This document shows, piece by piece, positions 42,017 to 52,000 of a DNA stretch of 55,886 bases (positions are counted from its first letter, which is position 1; each line of letters starts with the position of its first letter). The stretch covers positions 1 to 55,886 of the forward strand of contig JAJPJI010000017.1 of NCBI GenBank assembly GCA_021324305.1, in the 5' to 3' direction. The stretch is from Gammaproteobacteria bacterium (GTDB taxonomy: Bacteria > Pseudomonadota > Gammaproteobacteria > DSM-16500). The position numbers were made by a program, and so were the translations under genes. The notes below the pieces were generated by a model. It ran no database searches, was not told the origin of the DNA, and saw only the letters and a program-made list of their open reading frames with translations.

Positions 42017-43150
42017 ATGCAAGGCAGAGACAAGACGTTAATAAAAAACAAATTTTTTGAATTAATAAGATTATTGGAAATCCAGGAAGACTTGTACTCG
42101 GACGATCAGGAATATGTAACCGGTGCATCCAATCTTCGATGCCTGGAACTTGTTGATGAATTATGCGCTGCCGGATTTGAGTTTGCCAGCCATGACACGG
42201 AATTTGATGAAGGGATACGTTACATACTTTTCAATATTGGTAAAACTGGCAATTTACCCATGATACGCAAGCTCCTGAGTGCTGGTTTGCCTGTCGATGT
42301 CAGAAATTTGATTGATTTAACACTGTTACAATTAACAGCCAGATCTGGCCATGTGGATTGTGTAAAATTTCTGCTGGAATCTGGAGCGGATACGACTGTG
42401 CTTAACGCCAGAGCGCAGACGTTAATGCATCTTGCCATGTATGCCTGTCATCAGGCGTTGATTGAATTGCTGATGTCAAACGGAGTTGATGTCAACAAGA
42501 CCGATGATGAAAATATGACACCGCTTGATTTGCTTCTATTCATGTTTTCCCAGAGTCAAACTGAATCCCATGTGTTTCACTCAAATCCTGAGCAGGTTAG
42601 AAATACGCTAATATTTGTATTGAACACAAACAGATTTACCGTTAGCCAGGATTGGATGAGGTATGCTGTCGAATTAGGCGTCAATAGCCACGTTATCCAT
42701 GAATTATTGGCAAACAAGGATAAAAATCAAAATTTCCTTGAGGTGTTGACTTCGCGTTGTTCCAAAGTAAAAGGAAGTAACAAGGAATGGTTTCTCCAGT
42801 CACTGATGGAAGCGGTAAGTCAGCACATGTATTCCAGCCCGCGAGAAATTATTTCCGTGTGGTTTGAAAAGCAAATCAGTAATCCGTTTTCGATAATTTT
42901 TGATTATCGGAAAACATCATTCAAAAGTATTTTCAGACTGCCGACAGACACATTCAAGGAGTTTCTAAATTATCTTGGGTATGAGTCATTGAGTGAATTA
43001 GTCAAACGTGGTAAAGAACTTGATAAGACACATGAAAGGCTGTTGGAATTACAGAGCAAGGAAGGTGAGAGCCACATCGCGAGATTGCCAGTTGAGCTGG
43101 TCGTTAAAGTGGGAAGACATGTACAATCAGCCGTGGTAAAAAGAAGTTAA
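42017..43150 (+). CDS. Ankyrin-repeat protein (putative effector)
   Basis: 377 residues, no signal peptide. Two or three ankyrin repeats at ~70-175: TGNLPMIRKLLSAGLPVD, then LLQLTARSGHVDCVKFLLES and LMHLAMYACHQALIELLMSN. The region 175-300 is helical and unassigned. Near the C-terminus, LPTDTFKEFLNYLGYESLSE at ~308-327 resembles an F-box start, and LPVELVVKVGRHV at 357-369 a second partial one. The PmrA-like promoter and the ankyrin fold both suggest a host-targeted protein. Binding partner unknown. Confidence 0.85.
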   Translation: MQGRDKTLIKNKFFELIRLLEIQEDLYSDDQEYVTGASNLRCLELVDELCAAGFEFASHDTEFDEGIRYILFNIGKTGNLPMIRKLLSAGLPVDVRNLIDLTLLQLTARSGHVDCVKFLLESGADTTVLNARAQTLMHLAMYACHQALIELLMSNGVDVNKTDDENMTPLDLLLFMFSQSQTESHVFHSNPEQVRNTLIFVLNTNRFTVSQDWMRYAVELGVNSHVIHELLANKDKNQNFLEVLTSRCSKVKGSNKEWFLQSLMEAVSQHMYSSPREIISVWFEKQISNPFSIIFDYRKTSFKSIFRLPTDTFKEFLNYLGYESLSELVKRGKELDKTHERLLELQSKEGESHIARLPVELVVKVGRHVQSAVVKRS

Positions 43151-43216
43151 TTTGTATCTGTTTTACCAATGTATCGTGTGCACTGTCTGTGACAGGAAGA
43201 ATGGAGACTGAAAAAA

Positions 43217-43900
43217 ATGCGCAGCAAGCTTGGAATGCTTTTATACGATCTCGTCCAGCCGATTGATGTCATCGGGCCATGGGAAGTATTTTCAATCTGG
43301 AAAAACAGTTTACATGCCGAGATTGACATGTACCTTATTTCCGAAAACGGGATGACGGTAACCTGCGATAACGGCATTATGCTCAATGCGCACCTGGATT
43401 TTGATCATTGCCCGGAACTGGATTATTTGATTATTCCAGGCGGCCGGGGCCGCGTGACACAAGTGAACAATCCACGGTTGCTTGCTTTTATCAAAAAGCA
43501 GACGGCACAATCAAGGTATATCATATCGGTATGTACAGGCGCGTTTTTACTATACCAATCCGGTGTCCTGCACGATGAATTTATAACAACTTATTGGCGT
43601 GCGCTTCCGGAATTGCGGGCATTAAATCCAGGACATGTAAAAGAGCAGCGTATTGTCAAATCAGGGAAGTTTTGGGCAGCTGGCGGCTTGTCGAGCGGGA
43701 TTGACCTGGCACTGGAAGTAATCGCAGACATTGCGGGAAGAGAAACCGCTGGCCAGGTACAGCTGTTATTTGAATACTTTCCTGAATCGAGGCTGTATAC
43801 GACGCTCGATACTGTTAATTCCCTTCCAGTCTATTACAACAATAACACCACACCCCATCTGGCTGAATATATTGTTGATTACATTAAATCAAGGTCATGA
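43217..43900 (+). CDS. DJ-1/PfpI-family protein (isonitrile hydratase-like)
   Basis: 227 residues. The nucleophile elbow is SVCTGAFLL (Cys near 106). N-terminal QPIDVIGPWEVFSIW and central LDYLIIPGG are typical of the AraC-type ThiJ/InhA branch, but the C-terminal HTH domain is missing, so it is an enzyme-like stand-alone protein. GGLSSGIDLALEVI is also conserved. Substrate unknown. Confidence 0.88.
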   Translation: MRSKLGMLLYDLVQPIDVIGPWEVFSIWKNSLHAEIDMYLISENGMTVTCDNGIMLNAHLDFDHCPELDYLIIPGGRGRVTQVNNPRLLAFIKKQTAQSRYIISVCTGAFLLYQSGVLHDEFITTYWRALPELRALNPGHVKEQRIVKSGKFWAAGGLSSGIDLALEVIADIAGRETAGQVQLLFEYFPESRLYTTLDTVNSLPVYYNNNTTPHLAEYIVDYIKSRS

Positions 43901-44005
43901 AAGCTGCCAGATAGAGACAATCAATATTCTTTGCTATTTGAATTTTACAGTGATAATTTACGATATTTTGCGGTATAAACTCATCTTGATCTTACAGGGT
44001 AAAAC

Positions 44006-44749
44006 ATGGCCAATATTCGCAAACCAACAAACTATCATGAGCAGGCAAATTATTTTGCCAGACTGCCTGAGTATCAGGTTAAATGCGGAACGGATTATCT
44101 GGCAGGCAGGGATGCACCTGAAATCATTCGCCGGCTTCCGACCTGTAGAAAAATTCTTGATCTGGGTTGCGGTACTGGATTGGCGACACGCTATTTAAAA
44201 AAACATTTTCCGGATGCAACCATTATTGGTGCTGATATCAATCAATCCATGCTGGAACAGGCAAGGACAGCGGATCCGGAAGGTATTTATCTTCACTTGA
44301 ACAAATCCAGCAGTGAAGTTCATTATGCTTTTCTGCCTGGAACATTCGATGTAATAGTTTGTTCATTTGTATTTCACGAGAATCAGTCCGAAGCTGACCT
44401 CAATGTGTTTTTGAAAAATATTTCTGTTTTATTGCGACCAAACGGTTTGATGCTTGCCTGGGATACGTATAAAAATTTATTGATGGGCAAGTGGACCTCT
44501 ATTGAAACCCTGTATCCTGAGACTGGTCAGATCGAAGATGGTGACCGCTATACAGTCAAGCTATTGCCAGCTGGTGCGATCGTAAGCGGCAGCTACTGGT
44601 CACCGGAAACAGTGGAAAAAATTGCACGCCTACACCATTTTGAAAACGTGACGATACATTATCCGCTGGCTAACCATGAATCAGGAATGGATTGGCTGGA
44701 TGAAACCAGTCTGGCGCCCTATTATGTGATTGAGGCGTATAAACGATAA
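44006..44749 (+). CDS. Class I SAM-dependent methyltransferase
   Basis: 247 residues. Motif I is ILDLGCGTGLATRYLKK near 49, motif II includes IIGADINQSML, and the post-I segment FDVIVCSFVFHE. No C-terminal specificity domain is recognised. Substrate unknown. The N-terminus ANYFARLPEYQV is characteristic of small-molecule enzymes rather than rRNA types. Unlinked to neighbours by operon evidence, gap ~105 bp. Confidence 0.88.
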   Translation: MANIRKPTNYHEQANYFARLPEYQVKCGTDYLAGRDAPEIIRRLPTCRKILDLGCGTGLATRYLKKHFPDATIIGADINQSMLEQARTADPEGIYLHLNKSSSEVHYAFLPGTFDVIVCSFVFHENQSEADLNVFLKNISVLLRPNGLMLAWDTYKNLLMGKWTSIETLYPETGQIEDGDRYTVKLLPAGAIVSGSYWSPETVEKIARLHHFENVTIHYPLANHESGMDWLDETSLAPYYVIEAYKR

Positions 44750-44789
44750 TTATTTGTACGGAGTGTAACATCACTAAACAGGAAGGGTT

Positions 44790-46073
44790 ATGCGGCTGAT
44801 TATCCTATTTCTTTTTTTTCTGACCCAGATTGTCTTCGCAGGAACATTATCTCCGACAGAGAAAGCAATCAAGGAGTATATTGACAACACAAGGCAGGCG
44901 CAGCTGTCCTTGCTGGAAAAACTCGTCAATATCAATAGCGGCACAACCAACCCTGAAGGTGTCTATCAGGTTGGGAAAATAGTCCAACGTGAACTGGATA
45001 AGCTGGGGTTTACAACACGCTGGGCTGAAGAACCCGCCAACATGCACAAGGCGGGAACCCTGATAGCAGAGAGAAATGGCAATAAAGGCAAGCGCTTGTT
45101 ATTAATCGGTCATCTGGACACTGTCTTCCCGAAAGATAGTAAATTTCAACAATTCATTCCCGAAAAGCATATCGCCAAAGGACCCGGGGTGATTGATGAC
45201 AAGGGAGGCGTGGTAGTCATTTTAGCCGCACTTAAAGCGTTGCAGGCTGTCAATGCACTTGATGATAGATCAATTACCGTCGTTTTGACAGGGGATGAAG
45301 AAGAATCAGGCAAACCGACTTCGATATCCAGAAAACCACTAATGGATATTGCGAGAAACACGGATGTTGCGCTTGATTTTGAACCAACCATGACTCTGGA
45401 TACCGCAACAATCGGCCGACGCGGCATCAGTGCCTGGATAATCACTGCGCATGGCAATGAATCTCATTCTGCCACGATTTTCCAGAAAGACGTGGGCGAT
45501 GGTGCGATTTTTGAATTATCACGCATTCTCAACACCATGCGCGCGAAAATGGCTGGCGGTAAGGACCTGACATTTAATCCAGGTTTTGTATCAGGCGGGA
45601 CAAGCGTCAATTTTAATAATGTTAGCGCGCAGGGAACCGTGTTTGGTAAAACCAATGTGGTGTCTAAAATTGCCATGGCGAAAGGAGATTATCGTTATTT
45701 GACGCCGGATCAAAAACAGGAATTCGAACAGAAATTGAAGCACATTGTGAAAGAACATTTACCGGGTACAAAGGCGGAAGTCGTATTTGAAGACGGTATT
45801 CCTGCCATGCAGCCAACAAAGCCTAATATTGCACTGCTTTCGAAATATAGCCAGGCAAGTGAAGATTTAGGCATGGGCAGAATCAAACCGTTTGACCCCG
45901 CCTTACGCGGAGCAGGTGATATTTCATTTGTCGCAAATATTGTTCCTGCCAGTCTGGCAGGGCTTGGTCCAATGGGGATAGGCTCCCATTCGGTGATTGA
46001 GGCAATGGAAATTAATAGCTTGCCAGTGCAAGCGAAACGCGCAGCCGTGTTGATATACCGGCTGACGAGTTGA
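44790..46073 (+). CDS. Secreted M20-family metallopeptidase (glutamate carboxypeptidase-like)
   Basis: 427 residues. A signal peptide (LIILFLFFLTQIVFAG) is followed by the M20 catalytic domain with the zinc ligands in GHLDTVF and DDKGG, and general base in TGDEEESG. Dimerisation domain at ~200-310. Closest in feel to carboxypeptidase G2, which removes C-terminal Glu from folates and peptides. The stop lies 10 bp from the convergent giant gene. Confidence 0.9.
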   Translation: MRLIILFLFFLTQIVFAGTLSPTEKAIKEYIDNTRQAQLSLLEKLVNINSGTTNPEGVYQVGKIVQRELDKLGFTTRWAEEPANMHKAGTLIAERNGNKGKRLLLIGHLDTVFPKDSKFQQFIPEKHIAKGPGVIDDKGGVVVILAALKALQAVNALDDRSITVVLTGDEEESGKPTSISRKPLMDIARNTDVALDFEPTMTLDTATIGRRGISAWIITAHGNESHSATIFQKDVGDGAIFELSRILNTMRAKMAGGKDLTFNPGFVSGGTSVNFNNVSAQGTVFGKTNVVSKIAMAKGDYRYLTPDQKQEFEQKLKHIVKEHLPGTKAEVVFEDGIPAMQPTKPNIALLSKYSQASEDLGMGRIKPFDPALRGAGDISFVANIVPASLAGLGPMGIGSHSVIEAMEINSLPVQAKRAAVLIYRLTS

Positions 46074-46083
46074 GATGAAAGCA

Positions 46084-49000
46084 TCAAAATGTGTTGAGAC
46101 TTATGGTAGGTGATTGCTTACTTGCCGCCGGAACAAACTCAGGTATGCTAAAGCCAGGTTCTGGTGGATGAGGTAATGTTTTATCTTTCAGAATGGCTGT
46201 CACCTCAGTAATAATCGCCGTTGTCCGGCTATGATATCCGGAATCTAGGTCTTTGAATTTAGGGTTTGCTCGAGTATTAGCAATAATATCTTCAATATTA
46301 TTTTCACCCGGATTCAGAATGCTGTTCTGAATATCACGAAGTCCATCAATTTTATGTTGTTTTAACTGATATTGGCTTGTAGTCTGCTTAAGCTTGATTT
46401 GTTCCAGCTCCAACTGTTGGATTCCTTCTTCAAGCTTGATCAATGCGTTGTATAATGGTATGGATTGCAAATACTTATAAAAATCATCTATCCCAGCTAA
46501 AAAATTCTTATATATGTATTTATCGCGCATTTCTTTATCTATGCTGGGTATATATTTAAGATACTCATCCATGGCAATTTTGAGTTTGACGACTTGAGTG
46601 ATAGAAGGCATCGCATTACCTGGAATTTCAAATAATTCAAGATTAAAGTTTTTAGTTGAAGATTCAATTGATTCAAGCAGGCCTTTGAGCTTTAAATTTT
46701 CATAATCTTTTTTACCATTCTTTTCTTTCAGTTTAATTAATTTGTCGAGCAATTTTAATTGCTTAGTAAATGTTGATGATGCCTTATCAATGACGCTAGT
46801 TTTGAAAGTTGTCGTTTTTTCTTTAATATCTTCAATATTTGCTTCCGCTTTGACATTTTGACTAACAGACAATTGTGCGGATTCAGCATAAACCTGTTTG
46901 ATTGCTTTAGATGATTTGGGCCTGGAATTTTCAAAAGCGATAGAAATATCTTTTCTTGAGCCTCCCGAAACTTGTTCTGGGGCTGTGTCAGATTGAGATG
47001 ATTTGGTGCGAGTAGAAGGAGGTGGTGTGATGGATTGACGCTCAAATTTTTTGATTTCATCTGTATAGCCGCGTGATTTTGGCATGCCAGTTATACTCCA
47101 TGACAACCAGGAAATTCCGCGCCATAGGGCATTCCTCTCACTCCATATTTGTCTATCAAGCAATGGCTGCGCAACCGCTTTTAATGATGGTCGAAGTGGA
47201 AGTTGTTTCTTGATAATCAAATTATGAAAGTTTTCATTTGCAAGGTCGGTATCATATAGCTGTCTTGCGAAATCTTTTGGCGAAATACGCTCCAGCTTAT
47301 GCTTAATGATAAAGAGAGAAGGGCTATTTCTTTGAGTGTTTTGCTCAGCTTGACGGCACAATTCCGGGAAGAGACGCGAATCATGAAAAATACCATCTAC
47401 AATGGCTTCCTGCACATAGGCATTATTCTTATTGTCCTGCACCAGGATGAATGCAGAGTTTAGTGCATTTGCACGATTTTCCATGGACGAGCAATACAAA
47501 CCTGTCAAGGTTTGTATTGCTTTCAGCTCATCAGGTGCGAGATCAGTAACTGGTAATGATTTGAAATAATTGGGAATATTAATTAATAATTTTGATGTCT
47601 TGATTGAATTTGTTCTGTTATAGCTGCTCTCGGCTTTGATAGCAGTAATCAGTGCACTAGGCGGCATGTTTAACTGCGCAGCTTTAACAATACCTGCCTG
47701 AACCTGACTGGGACGTAATTTATTAATGATAGTCGGACAGCTTAAAACGGCGGACAAAAATTCGACATTTGCATTTGTTAATATATGGTCCCAGTTGCGG
47801 GAAGCGTAATCGATGACAATATCAATTTCTTTCAATTCCAATAGTGGATTAGATATATATGTTTTTCCATCCGGCATGATGGCGCATCTGACCAACTTGT
47901 CGTATTCATTATTAGACAAAGCGCGAATAGATTCGCGTAACAAGAAGCCGCGTGGACGAAATTCAGATAACAAAGACACAGCCATCAGCGACTTGTAGGC
48001 ATCATCAGAATGCTTATATAAATGCTCGATAACACGTTCAGGCCTGTTTATAAATAATAATTTTAGTGCGAACGTATGGTTGCTGACATCTTCAAGGAAG
48101 GATTCACCCAATAATTCAAGTTCAATGGATTCATCTGATACAGGCTCAATTGATTTCCAGGAATCAAATATTTTTTGATAAATAACATGATCTTCAAGAA
48201 ATGATACTGGAATGAATCCCGATTCGTCCCGACCGAATCCTGAAATGAGGGCCAATAGCAAGGCATCATTGGCAGTATGTTTCCAATTGGCAAGTAATGA
48301 AAGATCCTTGAATATTTCAGCGCGAGCATGCTTGTTGATTTGAGTAAGTTCGGATGGAGACAGACTGATAATGTCAAGGTTTGGATGCTTGAGGTAATTA
48401 TAGATTGCTCCCTGTGATATCAATTCTTTTACAAACTGCCTGTTATTCAGGATTGCCAGCAAAAGATTTTTCGGAAACAAGGCGAATTCATTGGGATTTT
48501 TTGACCAGCTATCAACGATATCTTTAATATCAGATGTCCCTATAAGAGCCGTAGAGCTGAAATCATGCACCAAAGCTGAAAAAGTATCAGATTTCATTTT
48601 ATCAAATGATTTTAGCAGGGATGGGTTCTTAAGTAACGCTACTCTGGCTTTATATGTAACAGTTTTGATTTTATCCGGATGTAATGAAGTAATGTGAAGA
48701 CCTTGCAAATAGGTATCCAGTGCATTTTCTTCAATTAAACGATGAACAACAGACTTGTTGCTGAGGAACAAGAGGCATAATGATTGGACGTTTTTGCCGC
48801 CGTCTATGTTTTTCCAATAATTATATATATCATCAACATTATTTTTATTCAATTGTCCAATGAGTGATTGAATCTTGTCGGATGGTAATGAATTTAATTT
48901 AGTTAATGCATTGGTATCTTTAAATAGAGCAACAACTACTTCTGGTAATATTTTTTTAATATACGAAACACTGACATTATCAAGATTGAGACGACGTATA

Positions 49001-52000
49001 TAGGTATCAAGCGACTTGGTCTCTTGCATGGACGATACGAAATCTTTTCGAGAGAACATATAGGCCAGAAAAGTATCAGAGGCATTGCCAAAAAGTCTTT
49101 CAGCTATGTGTAGGCATTCATCAACAGACCATTTACCCACTGCTTTATTCAGGAGACGATAATTTTGCTTTAAATTAGTCAAATGTTGCTCGTTGCTAAG
49201 AACGGTAATCAGTAACGAAATGGCTGTTTCAGATGCTTTTTTGCTTTTTTCAATAAGTTCCTCTGATTTTTTTATGGACTTGTTGCCTTCGCTTTCCAGC
49301 GACAGTTTTTTATCTTCATCGATAACTGAAGATGCTTCGCTTAATAATTTTTTACCTTTCAAATTTGCTGAATCTGCCGATTTTTTCAGGTTATTGCATT
49401 TTTCCTTGAATCTGTCAATGATATCAATGACATCCTCAGTTTTTGTGTTTATGGTGAGAAACTTTATCTGTTTTGGACTTAATGTGTCACTGCGAATAAA
49501 CGCTTTTATGAGAATAGATTTTGTTTTTTCAGTAATCAAGTCTGCATCTCTGTCGAGATCGATATTTCTGAAAATCATTTCCGAGAAAATTGGGCCATAT
49601 ATATAATCATTGCATAAATTAATATAGGAATTATTTCGGCCTGCATTGATGTCTTCCAATATGCGAATTGATAACGCGCGTTCACATTCAGACTTTGTGT
49701 CAGGGTCAAGACTTTCAATATTAAGATACATGCCAAGTGCAACCTGGTCATTAATATTCGTGAGTCTTTTTAATTCGTGTTCAAGTTTATTCAGCTTGAA
49801 GATGTCACTGATCCAATCAGAAAGTCCTATTAGTCCAAATTTACCTAGCCATGTCTTTTCTCTTTTGTCTATCCATTTATGCGTTTCCTTGAGTTCTGTC
49901 AGCTTCTGGTTCAAGCGATATAATTGATCAGGATCCAAGTAAACCAGTACATTAACCGGGTTTTCCAATAAGCCAACCAACACATTTCCATATTCACGTA
50001 ATTGATCTTCATTGAAGCTGCTAATATCGAGAGAGATTAATTTATTTATAATATCTTGTTTGTAGGAATAATCTGTTTTCTGAAAAAGCTCGTTGAAATG
50101 TGCTCCGCCAAGCGCATCTTGCATTGTTCGTAATGTGGGTGTTTTGGCTATATCGTCAAGATAAAATAGAATGGTTTCACCACTTAATTTGATTATTTGA
50201 TCTGGTGTCGCATTTGCGCCAACGTGTTTAATGGCATATTGGGACAAGATAAATGTCACGATTTCCTCAGGCATTGATTTCATGAAATCTTCATATATAT
50301 CTAGCGAGAGTGTTGCATCAAAAATGGCAAGAACTTGTCCGCGTTTGGATCGTTGATCATTAACAAGGTATTCAATACGCGATATGTAAGTTGACTTTAA
50401 TATCTGATTTTGTTCAGATTGAGGGTTATCGCCAACGAGTATGCTATTGATTTTTTTATTTAAACCATCTATTTCTTGCGTGCGCGCATGAAAGAGTTCA
50501 ATGGCAACCTTGTTTATCAAATTCCGGTTACCTGACAAATCAATCAATTGTTTCAAAGTATAAGAGTCACCTTTGTCATAATTGTCAATATTACAGACCA
50601 TGGCAGGGATTAATTTATCTGCGACGGATTTGAATTTACTTTCAACATTATTTTCCTGTAATTTTTTCAATTCATAAAATGGTGAACGTCGTGATCCAGT
50701 GATTGCCATGTATAAGATACTGCCGCTAGTCAGAAATCTGGAAGCAACATCATCATTTGATGTTACCTTGAGCAGATCGGATGATTTAATTTCTTCTGCT
50801 TCACGTTGTGCAGTAAATAGTGTTTGGATTATTCCATCAGTTAGTTTTTCTGCGAAATATTGATAATCATCAATATCATTTCTTTTTTCAAAATCATATC
50901 CGCGTACAAGATCCTTGATTAATGTGAATAATTCCGACAAGTCCGATTCTTTTAAAAACTGTCTGAGCTGTTCTTCATCTTGAAGTCTGGCTTCCTTGTT
51001 TTTTGAGTCAAGATTTGTTGAGTATGCATCCATATATTCAACAATCAAATACCTTAACTTTTTTATATCTGGCAAATCATTTACACTTTTACCGCGTCTG
51101 AATGCATCCAGAATAGTATTGATTGATTGTATCAATTCAACATTCAAAAGAACTGATAGTTGCGCAGACTGGAGCCGGTCTACATCTTTGTGATAGTGTT
51201 TAAGAATTGAATTAAGTTCAGATCCGGTGAAATTATGAAAAAATATGATTAGTTCATCCTGACGGAGATCAAGATTTGATACCCATTCATAAGTTTCAAA
51301 CTTATGAATGAATATTTCCTTAAGATCCTTATTAAATGGTATTTGTGCTGATCCATTGGCGATTTTTTTTAACAGTTTTGGATTTGATGAAATTATCTGG
51401 TTTAGATAACCTGAATTGTCGACTGCCAAGTGATTCATGAGGCGCATCAGATCGCCGTCTGATAATGCATTAAACCATGAATTTACTTTTTCTTTTGGAA
51501 GATTATAAATGGTCTCATTTTTAATTGCTATGTTTATCAATAAAAATGCCAGTGATGAATCTTTCATGTTTTCAGTCACGGCAATTGATATCTCATATGC
51601 CTTTTCAATCTCCATTTTGCTTGTCGCTGTTGTTATCTTGACCCAACCAAATTTTTCAACATCTTCTTTTAATAATTTCACAAAATTTAATCTTGCGTTT
51701 ATTGATGCCTGATTTAACGTCAAATTATCAAATACAGGTGATAACGAATTCTGATAGATAGCGTTAATTAGGGTATTTTTATCAACTTCACTTAATTGCA
51801 GGCCATCTGGGGAAATGCCTTTCGCTATGCATACCCTGATCAACTCTCCGAGCTTTTCACTGGACGGATTTTTTGCAAAAAATAACCTGGCGACAATATT
51901 CAATTGATGTTTATCTGATATCTCGCTTATCTTGATCATCTCGATCAGATCATCAAGCGTATAGATTGGATTTGAATAAACCTTCTCAGCATACTTGTCA

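Noticed and set aside
43731..44198. 155-codon plus-strand frame overlapping the DJ-1 and methyltransferase genes
   Set aside because: It overlaps two well-supported genes in other frames and has no recognisable protein features.
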